NCBI GenBank assembly: GCA_947090525.1
Contig: CAMUON010000001.1
Location: forward strand, 620,001-684,000
Length of the DNA stretch: 64,000 nucleotides
From: an uncultured Atopobium sp.
Lineage (GTDB): Bacteria > Actinomycetota > Coriobacteriia > Coriobacteriales > Atopobiaceae
Reading direction: 5' to 3'
Position numbers and translations under genes: made by a program. Every line of letters starts with the position of its first letter. Positions within the stretch are counted from its first letter, which is position 1. Shown one piece after another: positions 54,840 through 63,727 of this stretch. The notes beneath the pieces were generated by a model, which was not told the origin of the DNA, did no database searches, and was given only the letters and a program-made list of their open reading frames with translations.

Positions 54840-56207
54840 CTAGTTAGGCTCTCCCACGAGCGTACCAGATAAATACCAGGTTTTTGCCGTATCGATATCG
54901 ACCGTGCACATATGGCCAATAAACTCTTCGGCCGTATGCTCGGGCGGCAAATCAAACAACACGGTTTGATTTTTGGGACTGTGTCCTACAAGAACGTGAG
55001 GATTTTTCTTGGATGTGCCTTCTACGAGGGATTCTACACGGGTATGCAGCTCCTTTTGATTTGCTGCAAACGCCAGTTCTTCTACAAGTGCTACAAGCCT
55101 ATCAAAACGCTCCTGTATCACTTCGTGAGGAGTTGTGTCTACAAGCTTTGCAGCAGGCGTGCCTGGGCGCTTCGAGTAAATAAAGGTAAACGCACTTGCA
55201 AAACCCACTTCGCGCACCAAGGAAAGAGTTTCTTGAAAGTCTTCCTCGGTCTCCCCCGGAAAGCCCACAATGATATCGGTAGAAAGCGAAATATCGGGAA
55301 TACGAGCCTTAAGACGACGTATGAGATCAAGGTATTGCTCGCGATTGTACGAGCGGCGCATGAGTTTGAGGACGCGCGAAGACCCGCTTTGCACAGCCAG
55401 ATGCAGCTGCGGCATCACTGCGGGGGTTTCTGCCATCGCAGCTATCGTCTCGTCCGAGAGATCTTTTGGGTTTGACGAGGTAAAACGAATGCGCTCGATT
55501 CCTGTTTTGCCCACTTCGCGCAACAAATCGGCAAAGCAAGGCTTGCCATAGAGGTCACGCCCGTAGGAATTGACATTTTGGCCAAGGAGCGTGATCTCGC
55601 GCACTCCTTCGTCTACAAGCTTTTGTGCTTCGAGAACGACGCGCTCAAGAACACGGCTGCGCTCGCGTCCACGCACGTACGGCACGATGCAAAAGGTACA
55701 AAAATTATTACAGCCCGTCATGATGGGGACCCATGCATGAAAGCTCTGGTCACGATGGGTGGGCAAATCGGTGGAAAAGCCACGATTTTTCTCGATAGTA
55801 TCAACAAATACTTCATCATCTGTGCTCTCAAACGCTTCGCATAAAAGCTCAGGCACGCAGGCAAGCGCGCTCGTACCAAACACAACATCGACATTAGGAA
55901 TGCGTTTTTTAAGCTTCGCGCCATCGCGCTGAGCTATGCAGCCTCCGATTGCAACCACGCGTTTGCCTGACGGAGGATCGGGCAAGACGACCAAATTTGC
56001 CACTTGGCCATAGAGGTGCGTGTCGGCTTTTTCCCGGACTGAGCAGGTCATAAACACCACAATATCAGCTTCGCGATACGTTGCTACTTGCACGCATCCG
56101 CAATCATCCAAAAGCCCGCGTACGCGCTCGGCATCGTGAAGATTCATCTGACAACCGAATGTTTTTACCATATACGTTTTTCCGACTAATGTTTGTGCTC
56201 CTGACAC
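54840..56207 (-). CDS. miaB: tRNA-2-methylthio-N6-dimethylallyladenosine synthase
   Basis: Radical SAM methylthiotransferase that adds the 2-methylthio group to i6A37 made by MiaA. The 455-residue protein has an N-terminal UPF0004 domain with three cluster Cys (FGCQMN, MTCSVRE, GGCIAQ), the radical SAM motif TGCNNFCTFC, LGQNVNSYG, and a C-terminal TRAM domain. I set the start at GTG 56207, with AAAGGA five bases upstream; a longer frame to 56291 adds 28 unrelated residues. The pathway pair miaB-miaA is contiguous. The related gene rimO is partly present at the right edge. Confidence 0.94.
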   Translation of the reverse strand: MSGAQTLVGKTYMVKTFGCQMNLHDAERVRGLLDDCGCVQVATYREADIVVFMTCSVREKADTHLYGQVANLVVLPDPPSGKRVVAIGGCIAQRDGAKLKKRIPNVDVVFGTSALACVPELLCEAFESTDDEVFVDTIEKNRGFSTDLPTHRDQSFHAWVPIMTGCNNFCTFCIVPYVRGRERSRVLERVVLEAQKLVDEGVREITLLGQNVNSYGRDLYGKPCFADLLREVGKTGIERIRFTSSNPKDLSDETIAAMAETPAVMPQLHLAVQSGSSRVLKLMRRSYNREQYLDLIRRLKARIPDISLSTDIIVGFPGETEEDFQETLSLVREVGFASAFTFIYSKRPGTPAAKLVDTTPHEVIQERFDRLVALVEELAFAANQKELHTRVESLVEGTSKKNPHVLVGHSPKNQTVLFDLPPEHTAEEFIGHMCTVDIDTAKTWYLSGTLVGEPN

Positions 56208-56349
56208 GCAAATCCTTTCGTTGAGCGGGTGTTTATATGAGTATGTGAAGATAGTGTTTCTATCTTTGGATCTTTTTTGCCCTTTGGGCATTTGGCCCCG
56301 CTGCGCGTGAAGACTGCGCGGACGTGGGCGCGGGCGCAGAGACGTCTAC

Positions 56350-56694
56350 TTATTCATGCACTGTTTCGTGAGCCGTTTCGTGAGCTGAATCAGGAAGCGG
56401 TTGCGAAAGTGCTTGCACAGACGGTTGGTTGAGGGGGTGCACATAGACAGCGATTTTTATAGCAGTGCGCGTATTTCCTGCAATTTCGATATCCTGAAAG
56501 GTAGGTGCAAAGCTGAGATCGATGCCTGTAGGAATAAGAAAGCCACGGGCGATGGCAAGTGCCTTGACCGCTTGATTGACCGCGCCTGCACCAACTGCCT
56601 GCAGATTTACCGGCGTATTGTCCTTAACCAAGCCGGCGACGGCTCCTGCAATGGCAGCAGGCGATGATTTAGTGGATACTTTGAGGAACTCCAT
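56350..56694 (-). CDS. spoVS: Stage V sporulation protein S family protein
   Basis: A small Alba-like protein of the SpoVS family, 114 residues. The conserved core LKVSTKSSPAAIAGAVAGLV, then VNLQAVGAGAVNQAVKALAIARGFL and the C-terminal RTAIKIAVYV strand are intact. The last 25 residues are Pro/His/Glu-rich. GGAG lies seven bases before the ATG. In Bacillus it affects sporulation and septation; in a non-sporulating actinomycete its role is unknown. The rny, spoVS, miaB order is shared with Firmicutes. Confidence 0.93.
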   Translation of the reverse strand: MEFLKVSTKSSPAAIAGAVAGLVKDNTPVNLQAVGAGAVNQAVKALAIARGFLIPTGIDLSFAPTFQDIEIAGNTRTAIKIAVYVHPLNQPSVQALSQPLPDSAHETAHETVHE

Positions 56695-56929
56695 GTCTTA
56701 ACTCCAGTGATTCAAATATCGTGCGGCCATGCGCGCACAAGAATACTTCGTGCAGACGCTTGTACTCATGCGACACACATAGTCTAGTTTATACAACTTT
56801 TGCTGTTTAGGCACCTAGATTGTGTAAATTTTGGCCAAAGTGTGAACAGTTCGAAAATGCGTTGCAAAGCGTCTGTGAATGTGTGCGGCTTGTGCCGCGT
56901 GCGCGCGCTTACGTGCTGGCACATGCGCA

Positions 56930-58129
56930 TCACAGATCATCTGCATCGTCTTCAAAGGGAAATACAACTTGGATGTTTGAGGGGTTGACGCGAATCTTGA
57001 GCTTTCCTGTTTGCGCAATGTAGTACTTCTTGGCAAAAGGCGCAAATGCGCGTGTAAGCGCAAGCTCAAGATCTGCGCGATCACTTTCGGATACCTGAAG
57101 TTTTCGCGTCGTATCAAAGATATCGAGACCGTGCGCTTGCTGCTTTTCAAGGGATGCTTGGATACGCTGATCAATGGAGGCAAGGGGAGAAATTTCGCCT
57201 GCAAGAATGCGCGCACTCGTGCGTGTAGAGAGCTCAAGACCAAGGGCTTTTGCAGCGTCGGTCAATTCTTGAGCAGAACTTGCAAGGGAGGGTTGCTTAA
57301 CAAGCGCAAGCATATCGCGCCCGCGAGAAGAAAGAAGCGAAGAGCCAGAGAGACGGGGCTGATAGCACTGGATGAGCGTAGCGACAATTTCTGCAGGACT
57401 TCCCAGGTAGAGCGCGCAATCTGTGTGCGCATGAAGACAAAATTCCACGCACGCGCGAAGCATATTGTGAATGCCCGTAAGCTGAGGAGCCGCAGAAACC
57501 GCGCGTGCAGCACGTATCGTGGGAAAACTCGACTGATCGCGCTTTTCGGGGCAGGCCGCAGTATCAAAAGCAAAGGTAAGTGAAGCGCCTAAATGAGGTG
57601 CAGAAGCAACCACGCACGCGCGAAGCGCATGATGAGCGATTGAATAGAGTGCCATGCCGCGCCCGTGCACACCCCAAAAATCCTCGTGAAAGCTATTCAA
57701 CTTAGAGGTTATGCGGGGTTCAAAGATCTTCGTGTGAAATTCTTTTGGAATGCCATCTCCGTCATCAAGAATGGTGATCTCGCGCCTACTCCCCTCTTTT
57801 GAGGTCGCAACAAAGATATGCGATGCATGAGCATCGAGACTGTTGCGTAAGAGCTCGATGAGCGCATCTTCCACAGAACGTATGTCTTGTTCTGCCTGGC
57901 GCGCTTCGGCTTCTTGTACGCGAAGCTTCACAAAACCAGAGCCAAGCTCTTCTTCTACGCGAAGAGGGGCTGTAGGCACAAGGTCTGCGACAAAGTCTTT
58001 GAGGGAGGCGGATGATGTTAGCGTGGCTGCAGGAGCGGATGTGTGCGAAGACTGAAGTGCATCTTTTGGTGCGCGGGGTGCAGGTACAGCATCTTTAGAC
58101 GCAGACGTTCTTGTATTCAGCTCATCCAT
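56930..58129 (-). CDS. Orphan GHKL-type ATPase between rny and spoVS
   Basis: A 399-residue protein with a GHKL (Hsp90/histidine kinase/MutL) ATP-binding fold: N box ALIELLRNSLDA near residue 90, G1 motif ILDDGDGIP near 120, and G2 motif GVHGRGMALYSI near 152. The first 60 residues are Ala/Ser/Pro-rich. There is no membrane helix, no dimerisation His for a kinase, and no MutL endonuclease part; the C-terminal 200 residues are unassigned, mostly helical. It starts 26 bp after rny, so it is in the same transcript, and 235 bp before spoVS. MutL-like or anti-sigma/kinase-like action are both open. Confidence 0.72.
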   Translation of the reverse strand: MDELNTRTSASKDAVPAPRAPKDALQSSHTSAPAATLTSSASLKDFVADLVPTAPLRVEEELGSGFVKLRVQEAEARQAEQDIRSVEDALIELLRNSLDAHASHIFVATSKEGSRREITILDDGDGIPKEFHTKIFEPRITSKLNSFHEDFWGVHGRGMALYSIAHHALRACVVASAPHLGASLTFAFDTAACPEKRDQSSFPTIRAARAVSAAPQLTGIHNMLRACVEFCLHAHTDCALYLGSPAEIVATLIQCYQPRLSGSSLLSSRGRDMLALVKQPSLASSAQELTDAAKALGLELSTRTSARILAGEISPLASIDQRIQASLEKQQAHGLDIFDTTRKLQVSESDRADLELALTRAFAPFAKKYYIAQTGKLKIRVNPSNIQVVFPFEDDADDL

Positions 58130-58155
58130 ACACGACTCCCGCGAACGGAGATACG

Positions 58156-59730
58156 CTATTTGGCGACGTCAAAGGCACGTGACTCACGAATGACCACGAC
58201 TTTGACTTGTCCAGGATATTCCACTTCTTCTTCGATTTGTTTCGCAATGTCGTGCGCGAGCACGCAAGACTCAGCATCCGAAATCTTCTCGGGCTCAACC
58301 ATCACATGAAGCTCGCGACCTGCCTGCATCGCATAGGTGCGTGCAACGCCTTCGTGCGCATTTGAGATCTCTTCGAGCTTCTCGAGGCGCTTGATATAGT
58401 TCTCAGCAGATTCACGACGTGCACCAGGACGAGCAGCGCTTATAGCGTCTGCTGCTTGTACGAGCACATCGAGTACGCAATTGGGTTCGATATCTGCGTG
58501 GTGCGCTTCGACCGCATGTACAACTTCTGGCTTCTCGCCCAAACGGCGGCAAAGCTCAGCTCCGATGATTGCATGAGGGCCTTCGACCTCGTGATCGATG
58601 GCTTTTCCGATATCATGAAGAAGGCCTGCGCGCTTCGCAGGGCCAGTCTCAAAGCCAAGCTCACTTGCCATAATGCCGCAGAGTATACCCACTTGTACAC
58701 AGTGTTGCAAAACATTTTGGCCAAACGATGTGCGGTACTTAAGTGCGCCAAGTACGCGTATGAGCTCGGGGTGCATGTCGTGAATACCACAATCGAAGCA
58801 TGCCTGCTCGCCAGCTTCTTGTACTTGTTCACGCACCTGACTCTGAGCTTTTTTGAACATCTCTTCGATGCGCGCGGGATGAATACGACCATCAGCAATG
58901 AGGTTTTCGAGGGTGATACGCGCTACTTCTCGTCTTACGGGACTAAAGCTCGAAAGCACAACGGTCTCAGGCGTATCATCAATGAGAAGCGAAACGCCAG
59001 AAATTTGCTCGAAGGTGCGGATATTGCGTCCCTCGCGGCCAATGATACGGCCTTTGAGGTCGTCGGATGGAATGTGAACTGTAGTAACCGTGATTTCGCC
59101 CGCTTGATCGGCAGCACAGCGCTGGATTGCGATGGAAATAATCTCACGCGCCATTTTGTCGGTTTGGAACTTGATACGTGCCTCGGAATCGCGGATGATC
59201 TGCGCTTCCTCTTTGACTGTATCTTTGCGAACTTTGTCGAGAATCTCTTGATGTGCTTCGTCTTTGGTAAGGCCAGAGATGCGCTCGAGCTCTTTTGTAG
59301 CGTGGACAAGCTGCTGAGCGCAGTCGTTTCGCTGCTTATCGAGCTGGCCTTGCAAGCTCGAGAGCTGGTGCTCTTTTTTGTCGAGCGAGTCGCCGCGGCG
59401 ATCAAGGATCTCTTCGCGTTGCATGATGCGATTTTCGAGTGATTGGAGATCGCGTTTGCGCTGCTTTTCGTTTTCTTCAGCTTTTTGTTTAAGCTGGTAG
59501 ATCTCTTCTTTTGCCTCGACAAGCGCTGTTTTCTTGGTGGTTTTGGCTTCGCGGTGAGCATCGTTTATGATGCGCTCTGCCTGATCTTCTGCTTGCTTGA
59601 TATCGCGTTTGACCTGCTCAAGCTTGGAATTTGCGGTTGTGGTTAGGTAGTTTTTGACGGCAAAGGCAGTGAGCACACATACGATAAGCGCAACAACAAT
59701 ACACAGACCAACAGTCATAAGAATATCCAT
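58156..59730 (-). CDS. rny: Ribonuclease Y
   Basis: Membrane-anchored endoribonuclease that starts mRNA decay. It has 524 residues: one N-terminal helix (about 5-27), a long charged coiled coil (about 30-200), a KH domain (IIGREGRNIRTFEQISGV near 235) and an HD domain with the metal site LLHDIGKAIDHE near 370. TGAGGAG lies seven bases before the ATG, and the upstream leader can fold back on it. It heads the rny-GHKL ATPase-spoVS-miaB-miaA run. Confidence 0.96.
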   Translation of the reverse strand: MDILMTVGLCIVVALIVCVLTAFAVKNYLTTTANSKLEQVKRDIKQAEDQAERIINDAHREAKTTKKTALVEAKEEIYQLKQKAEENEKQRKRDLQSLENRIMQREEILDRRGDSLDKKEHQLSSLQGQLDKQRNDCAQQLVHATKELERISGLTKDEAHQEILDKVRKDTVKEEAQIIRDSEARIKFQTDKMAREIISIAIQRCAADQAGEITVTTVHIPSDDLKGRIIGREGRNIRTFEQISGVSLLIDDTPETVVLSSFSPVRREVARITLENLIADGRIHPARIEEMFKKAQSQVREQVQEAGEQACFDCGIHDMHPELIRVLGALKYRTSFGQNVLQHCVQVGILCGIMASELGFETGPAKRAGLLHDIGKAIDHEVEGPHAIIGAELCRRLGEKPEVVHAVEAHHADIEPNCVLDVLVQAADAISAARPGARRESAENYIKRLEKLEEISNAHEGVARTYAMQAGRELHVMVEPEKISDAESCVLAHDIAKQIEEEVEYPGQVKVVVIRESRAFDVAK

Positions 59731-59737
59731 ATAAACT

Positions 59738-59794
59738 CCTCAAATGTATAAAATCATGTGTTCAGGAATCCATGAAGGAACCCGCCATTTGAGG
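59738..59794 (-). promoter_or_regulatory. rny leader hairpin able to mask the ribosome binding site
   Basis: On the minus strand CCTCAAATG (59794-59786) is a perfect complement to CATTTGAGG (59746-59738), with 39 bases between. The second arm contains the GAGG of the rny ribosome binding site, so folding would hide it. Inside the loop TCATG and CATGA can also pair. This lies in the 361-base gap 59731-60091, which otherwise shows no gene. Confidence 0.45.
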
Positions 59795-60091
59795 CATATC
59801 TCGGCCAAAGTATTCGATACGTCATAATCATCGCAGCTCATAAGCTGGTTTAGTCATCAAAACACGAGTGGAATAACATAGGTGTTAATCAACGAGAAAT
59901 ATCTCAAAAGACAATTCAATACTACGTATATGCGCTATACCTGTCAATTCTATGCAAGGAATCGCGTGCGCAAGTCACAAAATAAACTGATACATGATGT
60001 GTCGTTGAAAATTGTGCATGCGTGTCTCTATGCGCGCGTAAGGTCTATATGCGCATCACGCGCATCATCTGCGCTCTGGCTATATGCGCGC

Positions 60092-60778
60092 TCAGTCATC
60101 AAATTGTGAATAGCGAAGCGCAAGTGCCTTTGCAACAGAGAAGGAAAAACCGCGAGATATGAGAAAACGCATCACTTTAGCGTATGGATCTTTGCCATGA
60201 AAGCTCTTACGCGCAAGCACGCGCTTCGCAATATCGTATTCGCTTTCATCTTGTTCATAGATTTCCATAAGGCGCGCGTGCGGAGGCACTTCAAGTTTTT
60301 TGCGTTTGAGCTCTAAAACGATTTTGTTTGGCCCCCAGCCAAGATTTCTCTTGGAGCTTATAAAGAGCTCAACGTAGCGTCTATCATCGATAACAAGCGC
60401 CTGCTCAAGACGGTCAATACGAGCCTGTACAGCAGTAGATGCATATCCCAAATCCAAAAGCTTGGAAGCAAGCTCTTGCTTACCCCAGTCTTTGCGCGAG
60501 ATCATGTCTTCTATTTTTTGTGAAAGGCACGCGTCCATAAGACGCTCGATTTGAGTATTAAGCTCATCGAGATTAGAAATACGCGCTTGACCCCGCTTTT
60601 TGATCACGAGAAGCTTTCTTCCCACAACGAGAGGCACGTAAAAAGAGCGCTCATACGCTTGGTCACAAAAGATCTTAACGACAGCGCGCGCGGGCTTTTG
60701 GCTTCGAATATCAGAAAACGAGCTTTTCTTAGCAGGAAGGACGACATCCCAGAGAAAGTCTTCATCTCTTTCGCTCAA
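60092..60778 (-). CDS. recX: Regulatory protein RecX
   Basis: Binds RecA filaments and limits their activity. The 228-residue protein has about 75 extra N-terminal residues and then three-helix repeats: SRKDWGKQELASKLLDLGYA, IDDRRYVELFISSKRNLGWGPNKIVLELKRKK and the C-terminal MRFLISRGFSFSVAKALALR. It lies 81 bp after recA on the same strand, the usual arrangement. Confidence 0.92.
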   Translation of the reverse strand: MSERDEDFLWDVVLPAKKSSFSDIRSQKPARAVVKIFCDQAYERSFYVPLVVGRKLLVIKKRGQARISNLDELNTQIERLMDACLSQKIEDMISRKDWGKQELASKLLDLGYASTAVQARIDRLEQALVIDDRRYVELFISSKRNLGWGPNKIVLELKRKKLEVPPHARLMEIYEQDESEYDIAKRVLARKSFHGKDPYAKVMRFLISRGFSFSVAKALALRYSQFDD

Positions 60779-60859
60779 TTGTCGTCCTTTCTACCTGTTG
60801 AAACGATATGGCGCGGGTGCGCAATGAACTACATGACACGCGTGCGCAAGCGCTGAGAG

Positions 60860-62101
60860 CTATTCCTTCTCGAGTTTGTCTGGAAGATCACGCGCTTCTT
60901 TGAGGATTTCGTCTATAGAAACTTTCGACTTTGCAGCTCCTTTGTGCGAGGCAGTCGCTTTCTCGCTAGCAGCATCGTCCGTACTTGCGCTTGCGGGCTC
61001 TCCTTGAGTGGCAGACGTGACAGCGCTTGGAGTTTGCGCGTGCTCAGCACTCATGTCCTGTTTAACATCCAAGCCAATGGCATGGCGAACCTTATCGGTA
61101 AGTTCTTGCAATAGATCGGGGTTCTCGGAAAGGTAGTTTTTGACGCTATCTCTTCCCTGCCCCAAGCGCTCTTCACCGTAGGTGTACCAGGCGCCACTCT
61201 TTTGACAAATACCGAGGTCAACAGCCATATCCAGGACGGTACCTTCCTTGGAAATGCCCGTACCATACATGATGTCAAATTCAGCTTGCTTGAATGGAGG
61301 GGCGACTTTATTTTTTACCACCTTCACGCGCACGCGGTTACCGATAAGCTCGGAGTCTTTCTTGATAGCTTCGATACGACGGATATCAAGACGAACAGAA
61401 GAGAAGAATTTGAGTGCGCGACCACCGGGTGTGGTTTCGGGATTGCCGAACATCACACCGATTTTTTCGCGCAGCTGATTGATGAAAATGCAGGTTGTCT
61501 TGGACTTTGAAAGCGAGCCCGCAAGCTTTCTGAGTGCCTGACTCATAAGGCGCGCCTGAAGTCCGACTGTGGAATCGCCGATCTCCCCTTCAATTTCTGC
61601 TTTTGGCACAAGAGCTGCTACCGAGTCGACAACAACCACATCGATAGCGCCTGAGCGCACGAGCATGTCGCAGATCTCGAGCGCCTGCTCTCCGGTATCG
61701 GGCTGAGAAATCAATACTTCATCGATATCGACTCCGATACGCGCTGCATAAGACGGATCAAGCGCGTGCTCAGCGTCGATAAATGCAACAACTCCACCAA
61801 GCGCTTGGGCTTCAGCGAGAATCTCAAGCGAAAGAGTAGTTTTACCCGATGATTCGGGGCCATAGATTTCGATAATACGTCCGCGAGGAACGCCACCTAT
61901 ACCAAGCGCAGCGTCCAAAGAAAGCGCGCCTGTGGGAATAGCTTCAACTTCGAGATCAGGACCCAGATCACCATACTTCATGATTGAGCCTTTGCCAAAA
62001 CGCTTTTCGATCTCGGCAGTTGTAATATCTAATTGCTTGTCGCGCTCAACGCCATAGGTTTTTTTGTGGACCTCACGTGTTGTGTTTTTTGATTTTGCCA
62101 T
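60860..62101 (-). CDS. recA: Recombinase RecA
   Basis: Strand-exchange protein of homologous recombination and the SOS response. The 413-residue protein has ITTAEIEKRFGKGSIMKYGD at the start, Walker A GPESSGKTT, VVVVDSVAALVPKAEIEGE, and INQLREKIGVMFGNPE with loop 1/2 elements. The C-terminal 60 residues are long, Ala/Ser/Glu-rich and end acidic. AAGGAG precedes the ATG. I looked for a LexA box in the 194 bases upstream and found no convincing one. Confidence 0.98.
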   Translation of the reverse strand: MAKSKNTTREVHKKTYGVERDKQLDITTAEIEKRFGKGSIMKYGDLGPDLEVEAIPTGALSLDAALGIGGVPRGRIIEIYGPESSGKTTLSLEILAEAQALGGVVAFIDAEHALDPSYAARIGVDIDEVLISQPDTGEQALEICDMLVRSGAIDVVVVDSVAALVPKAEIEGEIGDSTVGLQARLMSQALRKLAGSLSKSKTTCIFINQLREKIGVMFGNPETTPGGRALKFFSSVRLDIRRIEAIKKDSELIGNRVRVKVVKNKVAPPFKQAEFDIMYGTGISKEGTVLDMAVDLGICQKSGAWYTYGEERLGQGRDSVKNYLSENPDLLQELTDKVRHAIGLDVKQDMSAEHAQTPSAVTSATQGEPASASTDDAASEKATASHKGAAKSKVSIDEILKEARDLPDKLEKE

Positions 62102-62295
62102 GTGTGCTCCTTACTGTCTTAATCATCATAAAACAAAAGCGCCTATCTTGTGTTTGAGGCTATGATAGAGATCTATACTTGCCGAAGAGTTGGCGCAAAC
62201 GCGCAAAACAATCTGAGTTAGATATTTGATGCGGCCTATATACGCTAAGCCACGTATACCTCATATAACGAAACAGGATAGTTGAATAATATATG

Positions 62296-62910
62296 CTATA
62301 AGCTTTCCAGATACGTGGAGATCATATGAAGTGCTGCGTGCGTTGCCTGCATGCGCACGCTTGTCCTATCGCCTGAAAAATGAAAACAGCGGCAGATAAA
62401 TCCACTTTGGTGAGCAAGACATATCCATACCGTGCCTATGGGTTTTCCGGGAAGCGCGCCTGTGGGGCCAGCAATTCCTGTAAGTGAAACAGCAATATCG
62501 GATTCCATAAGCTGTTTTGCACCTAGTGCCATTTGCTGGCTGCAATATGAAGATACCGGCCCTTGATGAGGGTCATCGAGAATTTCTGCAGAAACACGAA
62601 GCACCTTATGCTTCACCGCGCACGCGTAACTCACGCACCCCCCTAAAAGGACCTGAGACGCGCCTGAGACGCCGGCAAGGGAAGATGCAAGCATACCAGC
62701 CGTAAGAGATTCTGCACAGGCAATGGTTACCCCACGTGTACGTGCTTGTGAAATCACCGCACGAGATAAGCGCTCAAGCGCCTCTGTTTCCTTTGCGTGA
62801 GCAAGTGCATCACTCGCATCTGTAGCTTTAGCACCATCTATGGCTTCATGAATAATTACAGCTTGTTTAGAGTCGCTACTATCGTGAGCAGGATGCGTGC
62901 GTACGGTCAT
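62296..62910 (-). CDS. cinA: CinA C-terminal-domain protein (nicotinamide mononucleotide deamidase-like)
   Basis: PncC/CinA-C family: deamidates NMN to nicotinic acid mononucleotide. The 204-residue protein has about 40 extra N-terminal residues, then VTIACAESLTAGMLASSLAGVSGAS, VSYACAVKHKVL, and SLTGIAGPTGALPGKPIGTVW. No N-terminal MoaB-like domain is present, so it is the short form. The ATG at 62910 lies inside the pgsA 3' end (32-base overlap), giving tight coupling; recA follows downstream after 194 bp, a common order. Confidence 0.92.
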   Translation of the reverse strand: MTVRTHPAHDSSDSKQAVIIHEAIDGAKATDASDALAHAKETEALERLSRAVISQARTRGVTIACAESLTAGMLASSLAGVSGASQVLLGGCVSYACAVKHKVLRVSAEILDDPHQGPVSSYCSQQMALGAKQLMESDIAVSLTGIAGPTGALPGKPIGTVWICLAHQSGFICRCFHFSGDRTSVRMQATHAALHMISTYLESL

Positions 62911-63727
62911 GACAAATCACACTCCAGGATTTTATGACGTAATCGATACCGCTGATAAGCGTTAGAATAACCGCGATAAACATGAGCACAGAGCCTACAA
63001 TTCCCACGAAAGAAAGGGCAATGGGGCTCCTCCAAAGCGGAAGCGAAAGGAGCGCACAAAGTGCAGCCATCGTGGTGGCTGTTTTTGCTTTGCCAAGCCC
63101 AGAAGCTGCGACAACTTTCCCCTCGCTTGCTACAAGCATGCGAAGCGCACTTACCAAAAGCTCTCTACCCACGATAACAAGAATCGTCCAGGAAGTAGTT
63201 CCGTGATATTCGAGCAAAAACACGAGGGCGACGATCACCAAAATCTTGTCGGCAATAGGATCGAGAAATTTGCCGAGCACGGTGACTTCTCCCCGGCTGC
63301 GCGCGAGGTAGCCGTCGAGTTTGTCGGAAAGGCACAAAAGACAAAAGAATACAAAGCTCACCCACGAAAGCAGCAAAAAGAGAGAATCCGGAAACGCTAA
63401 AACGCCTCCACATCCGCCACTTGCGCACACATCTGCCCACGCGCGTACCCCATTCGCGGTCGTGCTTCCTATATATGCGCTAGCGGGCATAAGATTTCCG
63501 GAAGCGATATCGATGTTGATACAAGCAGCAAGATAGGGATTAAGAGACAAAGGAGCTGTGCTCATCTGAAATTCCGCAAGTGCGAGCCACACGGGAACGA
63601 GCAAAATGCGCACGAAAGTGACGTAATTTGCCGGCGTGTGAATACGATACGCCGCATCGCGTGCACATGAATCTTGTGAGCGCCTACCCTGCGCGCATGA
63701 ATCTTGTGAAGACCTACTATGAGGCAT
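62879..63727 (-). CDS. pgsA: CDP-diacylglycerol-glycerol-3-phosphate 3-phosphatidyltransferase
   Basis: Makes phosphatidylglycerol phosphate from CDP-DAG (from CdsA) and glycerol phosphate. The signature DGYLARSRGEVTVLGKFLD plus PIAD is complete. The first helix begins ANYVTFVRILLVPVWLAL. Between helices one and two lies an unusual loop of about 65 residues (PLSLNPYLAACIN … GGCGGVLAFPD). The N-terminus has a near-duplicated SQDSCA. The start at 63727 overlaps the rimO stop. The order rimO-pgsA-cinA-recA is typical, which makes this the housekeeping PgsA. Confidence 0.92.
   Translation of the reverse strand: MPHSRSSQDSCAQGRRSQDSCARDAAYRIHTPANYVTFVRILLVPVWLALAEFQMSTAPLSLNPYLAACINIDIASGNLMPASAYIGSTTANGVRAWADVCASGGCGGVLAFPDSLFLLLSWVSFVFFCLLCLSDKLDGYLARSRGEVTVLGKFLDPIADKILVIVALVFLLEYHGTTSWTILVIVGRELLVSALRMLVASEGKVVAASGLGKAKTATTMAALCALLSLPLWRSPIALSFVGIVGSVLMFIAVILTLISGIDYVIKSWSVICHDRTHASCSR

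Noticed and set aside
58456..59442. 328-codon plus-strand open frame opposite rny
   Set aside because: Shadow of the rny coding frame; no recognisable domain and no start context.
59882..60109. 75-codon open frame between recX and rny
   Set aside because: No ribosome binding site, Arg/Ser-rich translation without structure, and it overlaps the recX 3' end on the other strand.
62102..62295. LexA (SOS) box upstream of recA
   Set aside because: No clear TCGAAC-N4-GTTCGA or CTG-N10-CAG palindrome is present; partial matches were too weak.
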